This document shows positions 6,952-9,987 of a stretch of DNA of 9,987 bases, in pieces. The translations under genes were made by a program, and so were the position numbers. The stretch is from Bacteroidota bacterium (lineage in GTDB: Bacteria; Bacteroidota; Bacteroidia; Flavobacteriales_F; PHOS-HE28): contig JAEYYE010000199.1 in NCBI GenBank assembly GCA_023430945.1, positions 1-9,987 on the forward strand. Reading direction: 5' to 3'. The notes under the pieces are model-generated. The model saw nothing but the letters and a program-made list of their open reading frames with translations, made no database searches and was not told the DNA's origin. Position 1 is the stretch's first letter. Every line of letters begins with the position of its first letter.

Positions 6952-7332
6952 ATGAAAACTCCGATCCATCCAGCCAACGCCGCGAAACCGATCGCACCTT
7001 ACACACCAGCGATCGAAGCGGGAGGTTTCGTCTTCCTAAGCGGGCAGATCGCGCTCGATCCGGGATCCGGTGAATTGAGGACCGGCTCGATCGAAGAGGA
7101 AACGCGGCAGGTGATGGAGAATGTCGGTTCGCTGCTGAAGGCGGCCGGACTCCATTTCGACCACCTCGTGAAGGTGACGATCTTCATGAGCGACATGGCG
7201 CATTACGCGAAAGTGAATGAGATCTACGGTGGTTATTTCACTTCCGATCCGCCCGCGCGCGAAGCCGTTGCGGTGAAGACGCTTCCGCGTAATGTGAACG
7301 TGGAGATCAGCGGTATCGCCTGGCGCGGTTAG
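6952..7332 (+). CDS. ridA: RidA/YjgF/Rid-family 2-iminobutanoate/2-iminopropanoate deaminase
   Basis: A 126-residue protein of full family length. RidA hydrolyses reactive enamine/imine intermediates released by PLP enzymes such as threonine dehydratase, protecting other PLP enzymes; it acts as a cytoplasmic trimer. Seen: PIAPYTPAIEAGGFVFLSGQIALDP (N-terminal signature, 14-37); GSLLKAAGLHFDHLVKVTIFM at 59-79; PPAREAVAVKTLP at 100-112 with R103 at the position of the substrate carboxylate-binding arginine; and VEISGIA at 117-123, with E118 matching the conserved glutamate. Both key residues mark it as an active RidA-type member rather than a degenerate one. Its TAG overlaps by 4 bases the stop codon of the converging gene. 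Confidence 0.95.
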   Translation: MKTPIHPANAAKPIAPYTPAIEAGGFVFLSGQIALDPGSGELRTGSIEEETRQVMENVGSLLKAAGLHFDHLVKVTIFMSDMAHYAKVNEIYGGYFTSDPPAREAVAVKTLPRNVNVEISGIAWRG

Positions 7333-7814
7333 CGCACAAGCCATTTTCGCTGGCTGCCGTAGAGTGCGACCATTACCACTGTCATGATCGGCCCAACGAC
7401 GCCGAACATCTTCCATGGCATCACAATGAACGGCAGGAAAAGCCCGATCAATTGCGCGGCCGCGTATACGTAGAAGCCGTTGGCCTTCCGCTTATGCATC
7501 ATGATAACACCGATCAACCGCGCGATCGTGCGAAGCAGCAGCAAGGAGAAGATCAGAACGCCGCTCGCATGGAAAATGAAAAGCACTTCCTCGATGCCTT
7601 CCAGTTCGCCGCGCTGCGGAAAGCTTTCCATCTGTTCGCTCACCGTGGCCTGGAATTCGTCGAACGGCATCTGCCCCACGAAATACATCGCGATCAAAGC
7701 GATGCCATAGAAGAAGATGAAGAATCCCGTATTGATGTAACTGAGCACCAGCAACACCGGCAGCAGGTTCGACTTTTCCGGCGGAAGCCCTTTCGGTGCG
7801 AATTCATTTTCCAT
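7329..7814 (-). CDS. Four-helix membrane protein, function unknown
   Basis: A 161-residue protein. Residues 1-16 are polar; likely membrane segments are about 17-46 (one long or two short helices), 75-104, 112-130 and 134-152, with a positively charged MHKRK loop at 106-110 and a basic tail GSQRKWLVR. An acidic amphipathic stretch (about 50-73) separates the first two segments. The frame remains open well upstream, but the ATG at 7814 is preferred: the longer version would be antisense to the CD225 gene and loses hydrophobic character, and a TATCTTCG promoter-like box lies just before 7814. No named family was recognised. It converges on ridA and diverges from the CD225-family gene. Confidence 0.82.
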   Translation of the reverse strand: MENEFAPKGLPPEKSNLLPVLLVLSYINTGFFIFFYGIALIAMYFVGQMPFDEFQATVSEQMESFPQRGELEGIEEVLFIFHASGVLIFSLLLLRTIARLIGVIMMHKRKANGFYVYAAAQLIGLFLPFIVMPWKMFGVVGPIMTVVMVALYGSQRKWLVR

Positions 7815-7820
7815 CGGCGG

Positions 7821-7828
7821 CGAAGATA
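7821..7828 (-). promoter_or_regulatory. Possible -7 promoter box (TATCTTCG) of the four-helix membrane protein gene
   Basis: TATCTTCG followed by CCGCC resembles TAACTTCGCGCCC upstream of rlmI and lpd. It ends 6 bases before the ATG at 7814, again implying an almost leaderless mRNA. Confidence 0.35.
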
Positions 7829-7912
7829 ATGGTGGCCGCTCTCCTGCTGCGATCAACGCCCGATCGTTCGGATCGAAGGGTGCCGATCCTTGCAAGTTCG
7901 CGTTCGACCACT

Positions 7913-7920
7913 TAGCCTTG
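7913..7920 (+). promoter_or_regulatory. Possible -7 promoter box (TAGCCTTG) of the CD225-family gene
   Basis: TAGCCTTG has one mismatch to TAnnTTTG and ends 14 bases before the ATG at 7935. No -33 element was identified. The 120-base divergent gap it lies in also holds four GATC sites between 7851 and 7888 and nothing else recognised. Confidence 0.25.
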
Positions 7921-7934
7921 TAAAAATCTAGAAC

Positions 7935-8240
7935 ATGAATCCTACCTCTACCGGTCGACCGAAGAACTGGCTCGTGGAATCGATCCTGGCCACCATTTTC
8001 TGCTGCCTTCCCTTCGGGATCGTGGGCATAATAAACGCCGCCAGCGTGAATTCCAGATACGACAACGGTGATGTGATGGGAGCTGAAAAGGCAAGCCGCG
8101 AGGCCGCCAAGTGGACCAAGATCGCCTTCTTCGTGGGCCTCGCCACGATCGTGATCTATCTGATCGCCATTTTCGTGTTCGGCCTCGGTGGCGCCATGAT
8201 GGGCGGTATGGAAGGAATGGAAATGGAGAACGAATATTAA
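7935..8240 (+). CDS. CD225/dispanin-family small membrane protein
   Basis: A 101-residue protein. The core NWLVESILATIFCCLPFGIVGIINAASVNSRYDNGD (11-46) is the classic CD225/dispanin domain, the same family as eukaryotic IFITM proteins: a hydrophobic helix with a CC pair (C23, C24), the PFGIVGI turn, then the soluble loop GAEKASREAAKWTKI (49-63). A second membrane helix follows at about 61-84. The tail is rich in Gly and Met (GGAMMGGMEGMEMENEY), which looks unusual. Bacterial members are common but mostly uncharacterised; no activity can be assigned. The gene stands alone, divergent from the four-helix membrane protein gene and closed by a strong terminator, so it is probably a single-gene unit. 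Confidence 0.9.
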   Translation: MNPTSTGRPKNWLVESILATIFCCLPFGIVGIINAASVNSRYDNGDVMGAEKASREAAKWTKIAFFVGLATIVIYLIAIFVFGLGGAMMGGMEGMEMENEY

Positions 8241-8257
8241 GAGCGCAGGTCGCATGG

Positions 8258-8291
8258 AAAGATCCGGCCCAGGTGGCCGGATCTTTCTTTT
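8258..8291 (+). terminator. Intrinsic terminator after the CD225-family gene
   Basis: A perfect 12-base-pair stem (8258-8269 with 8275-8286) with a five-base loop CAGGT. The GC-rich part GGCC closes the loop, and the right arm runs into a T-rich tail (TTTCTTTT, 8284-8291). It starts 17 bases after the TAA at 8240. The A-tract on the left arm could also help it act in the opposite direction. Confidence 0.88.
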
Positions 8292-8341
8292 CCGATCCTC
8301 CGTTCGTATCCGCTACGGCCCGATCGGTCTTTCGCAGCTTG

Positions 8342-8349
8342 TAACTTCG
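8342..8349 (+). promoter_or_regulatory. Probable -7 promoter box of lpd (TAACTTCG)
   Basis: Part of GTAACTTCGCGCCC (8341-8354), identical over 14 bases to the sequence upstream of rlmI. It lies between the terminator and the lpd ATG, leaving a 40-base leader, longer than for the other boxes here. Confidence 0.4.
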
Positions 8350-8389
8350 CGCCCTCGAATACAACCGAAGCAACCTTTCAGATCCCAAT

Positions 8390-9778
8390 ATGAGCTACGA
8401 CCTTATTGTACTCGGCAGCGGTCCCGGCGGCTATGTGGCAGCGATCCGCGCAAGCCAGCTCGGCCTCAAGACCGCCATCGTGGAACGTGAAGCACTCGGC
8501 GGCATCTGCCTCAACTGGGGCTGCATCCCAACGAAAGCACTGCTCAAGAGCGCGAACGTCTTCGAGTACATCTCGCATGCGAAGGATTACGGCATCAGCG
8601 TAGGCGAACCGAAGGCTGATATGAAGGGAATGGTGAAGCGGAGCCGCGATGTTGCCGATAGCAACAGCAAAGGCATCGGCTTCCTTATGAAGAAGAACAA
8701 GATCGATGTGATCATGGGCACCGGGAAAGTGCTTCCGGGCAAAAAGCTCGAGGTCACGGACGACAAGGGAAAGAAGCAGACGCTCGAAGCGAAGAACATC
8801 CTGATCGCCACCGGCGCGCGGAGCCGCGTATTGCCGAACCTTCCGCAGGATGGCAAGAAGATCATCGGTTACCGTGAGGCCATGGTGCTGCCCGAGCAAC
8901 CCAAGAGCATGGTGGTGGTGGGCAGCGGTGCGATCGGAAGTGAATTCGCCTACTTCTATGCCGCGATCGGTACGAAGGTCACCCTGATCGAATTCATGCC
9001 CAACATCGTTCCGGTGGAAGATGAGGAAGTGAGCAAGCAGCTTGAAAAGAGCTTCAAGAAGCAGGGCATCGAAGTGATGACCGGCTCGGAAGTGACCAAC
9101 GTGGACACCAAAGGCAAAGGCTGCGTTGTAACGGTGAAGACGCCGAAAGGCGAACAGAAGATCGATTGCGACATTGTTCTCAGCGCCGTTGGCATCACCC
9201 CTAACATCGAAGGCTTCGGGCTGGAGGAGACCGGCATCGTTACCGATAAAGGCAAGATCGTGGTGAACGAATATTACGCCACCAACATGCCCGGTTATTA
9301 CGCGATCGGCGATGTAACGCCCGGTCCGGCGCTGGCCCACGTGGCAAGCGCCGAAGGCATCATCTGCGTGGAGAAGATCGCCGGCCACAACCCCGAGCCG
9401 CTCGATTACGGAAACATCCCTGGTTGCACCTATTGCTCACCGGAAGTGGCGAGCGTGGGCATGACCGAGAAGCAGGCGAAGGAAAAAGGCCTGGAGATCA
9501 AGGTCGGCAAATTCCCTTACAGTGCCAGCGGAAAAGCCAAGGCCGCAGGCAACACCGATGGCTTTGTGAAGCTGATCTTCGATGCGAAGTACGGCGAACT
9601 GCTTGGCGCGCACATGATCGGATTGAACGTGACCGAAATGATCGCTGAATGCGTGAGCATCCGCAAGTTGGAGACGACCGGCCATGAGATCATCCGCACC
9701 GTGCATCCGCACCCCACGATGAGCGAAGCGATCATGGAAGCGGCTGCGGCAGCGTATGGCGAAGTGATCCATTTGTAG
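8390..9778 (+). CDS. lpdA: Dihydrolipoyl dehydrogenase (E3)
   Basis: A 462-residue flavoprotein of normal length. E3 reoxidises dihydrolipoamide of 2-oxo acid dehydrogenase complexes and the glycine cleavage system, passing electrons through a disulfide and FAD to NAD+. Seen: FAD-binding GSGPGGYVAAIRASQLG at 9-25; redox disulfide GGICLNWGCIPTK with C40 and C45; the second dinucleotide fold VVVGSGAIGSEFAYFYA at about 175-191; the FAD motif YAIGDVTPGPALAHVASAEG near 305; and the C-terminal HPHPTMSE with catalytic pair H441/E446. All catalytic residues are present. It stands apart from any E1 or E2 gene in the window, so it probably serves several complexes. There is no Shine-Dalgarno sequence before the ATG. 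The next gene starts after 31 bases without a terminator, so read-through is possible. Confidence 0.97.
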   Translation: MSYDLIVLGSGPGGYVAAIRASQLGLKTAIVEREALGGICLNWGCIPTKALLKSANVFEYISHAKDYGISVGEPKADMKGMVKRSRDVADSNSKGIGFLMKKNKIDVIMGTGKVLPGKKLEVTDDKGKKQTLEAKNILIATGARSRVLPNLPQDGKKIIGYREAMVLPEQPKSMVVVGSGAIGSEFAYFYAAIGTKVTLIEFMPNIVPVEDEEVSKQLEKSFKKQGIEVMTGSEVTNVDTKGKGCVVTVKTPKGEQKIDCDIVLSAVGITPNIEGFGLEETGIVTDKGKIVVNEYYATNMPGYYAIGDVTPGPALAHVASAEGIICVEKIAGHNPEPLDYGNIPGCTYCSPEVASVGMTEKQAKEKGLEIKVGKFPYSASGKAKAAGNTDGFVKLIFDAKYGELLGAHMIGLNVTEMIAECVSIRKLETTGHEIIRTVHPHPTMSEAIMEAAAAAYGEVIHL

Positions 9779-9780
9779 AA

Positions 9781-9792
9781 CGCCGATCGGCG
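9781..9792. repeat. 12-base perfect palindrome CGCCGATCGGCG after lpd
   Basis: A perfect palindrome centred on GATC, two bases after the lpd stop codon. It has no loop and no T-tract after it, so it does not look like an intrinsic terminator. It may simply reflect the CGATCG enrichment of this DNA. Confidence 0.4.
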
Positions 9793-9809
9793 GATCACGA
9801 TCGAACTGA

Positions 9810-9987
9810 ATGTGCGGGATCGCCGGGGCATATCTGTTGGAAGAACGCGGGTTCGCGGTGGATCATGGATTGCAAGCCGCGACCGCCTGCATCGCGCATC
9901 GCGGCCCCGATGATCTTGGCACATATGTGAAGGGAAAGGCCGCATTCGGCCATCGGCGGCTCAGCATTCTTGATACCAGCCCTGCGG
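9810..9987 (+). CDS. asnB: Glutamine-dependent asparagine synthase-like protein, N-terminus only
   Basis: The first 59 codons, cut by the window edge. The start MCGIAGAYLL places the glutaminase nucleophile cysteine at position 2, as in class II amidotransferases. IAHRGPDDLGTY at 28-39 and GHRRLSILDTS at 47-57 are the AsnB-type signature. Asparagine synthases make Asn from Asp, ATP and glutamine. Paralogues with the same N-terminus work in surface polysaccharide or peptide natural product clusters, and the visible part cannot separate these, so the symbol is provisional. It begins 31 bases after lpd. Confidence 0.88.
   Translation, partial: MCGIAGAYLLEERGFAVDHGLQAATACIAHRGPDDLGTYVKGKAAFGHRRLSILDTSPA

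Noticed and set aside
7815..8255. Upstream extension of the four-helix membrane protein
   Set aside because: The extension is antisense to the CD225-family gene and lacks protein-like character; ATG 7814 has a promoter-like box just upstream.
8378..9388. 336-residue reverse frame
   Set aside because: Antisense shadow of lpd, whose motifs are complete on the plus strand; the shadow is His-rich and has no recognisable domain.
9781..9792. Terminator of lpd
   Set aside because: The palindrome has no loop and no following T-tract.
9920..9929. CACATATGTG palindrome resembling the array arms
   Set aside because: It lies within the asnB-like coding sequence (codons for GTYVK), lacks the TGGCCA centre, and is short enough to be chance.

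Overview
The window looks like ordinary chromosome from a fairly GC-rich member of the Bacteroidota, probably the Flavobacteriales/Sphingobacteriales side. The reasons are protein style (RlmI, RidA, ComEC and a SpoIID-domain protein of Bacteroidota type), the near absence of Shine-Dalgarno sequences before start codons, and several upstream elements resembling the Bacteroidota TAnnTTTG -7 box. No tRNA, rRNA, insertion sequence, phage gene or cas gene was seen. The DNA is very rich in GATC, often as CGATCG.

Left part (1-3235). A ComEC/Rec2 DNA-uptake channel gene runs leftward off the window edge. Divergent from it is a small two-helix membrane protein gene. Its stop codon directly abuts the stop codon of the converging rlmI, a 23S rRNA cytosine methyltransferase gene.

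Middle part (3236-6882). Upstream of rlmI lies a 245-base gap with three AT-rich palindromes centred 70 and 66 bases apart. This is the most unusual structure in the window. Beyond it is a tight leftward cluster that reads surE, a 99-residue membrane protein, lpxB and a SpoIID/LytB-domain protein. The first three overlap and the last follows after 15 bases, so they are probably one transcript. The cluster joins nucleotide phosphatase, lipid A disaccharide synthesis and a secreted peptidoglycan-acting protein, which suggests an envelope theme.

Right part (6883-9987). The rightward ridA (imine deaminase) converges on a leftward four-helix membrane protein gene, with a 4-base overlap. Divergent from that is a CD225/dispanin-family small membrane protein followed by a strong intrinsic terminator. 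Next comes a complete dihydrolipoyl dehydrogenase gene. The window ends in the first 59 codons of a glutamine-dependent asparagine synthase-like gene.

Most of the window is housekeeping. The items that deserve attention are the palindrome array, a shared 14-base promoter-like sequence that sits very close to start codons, and the GATC excess.
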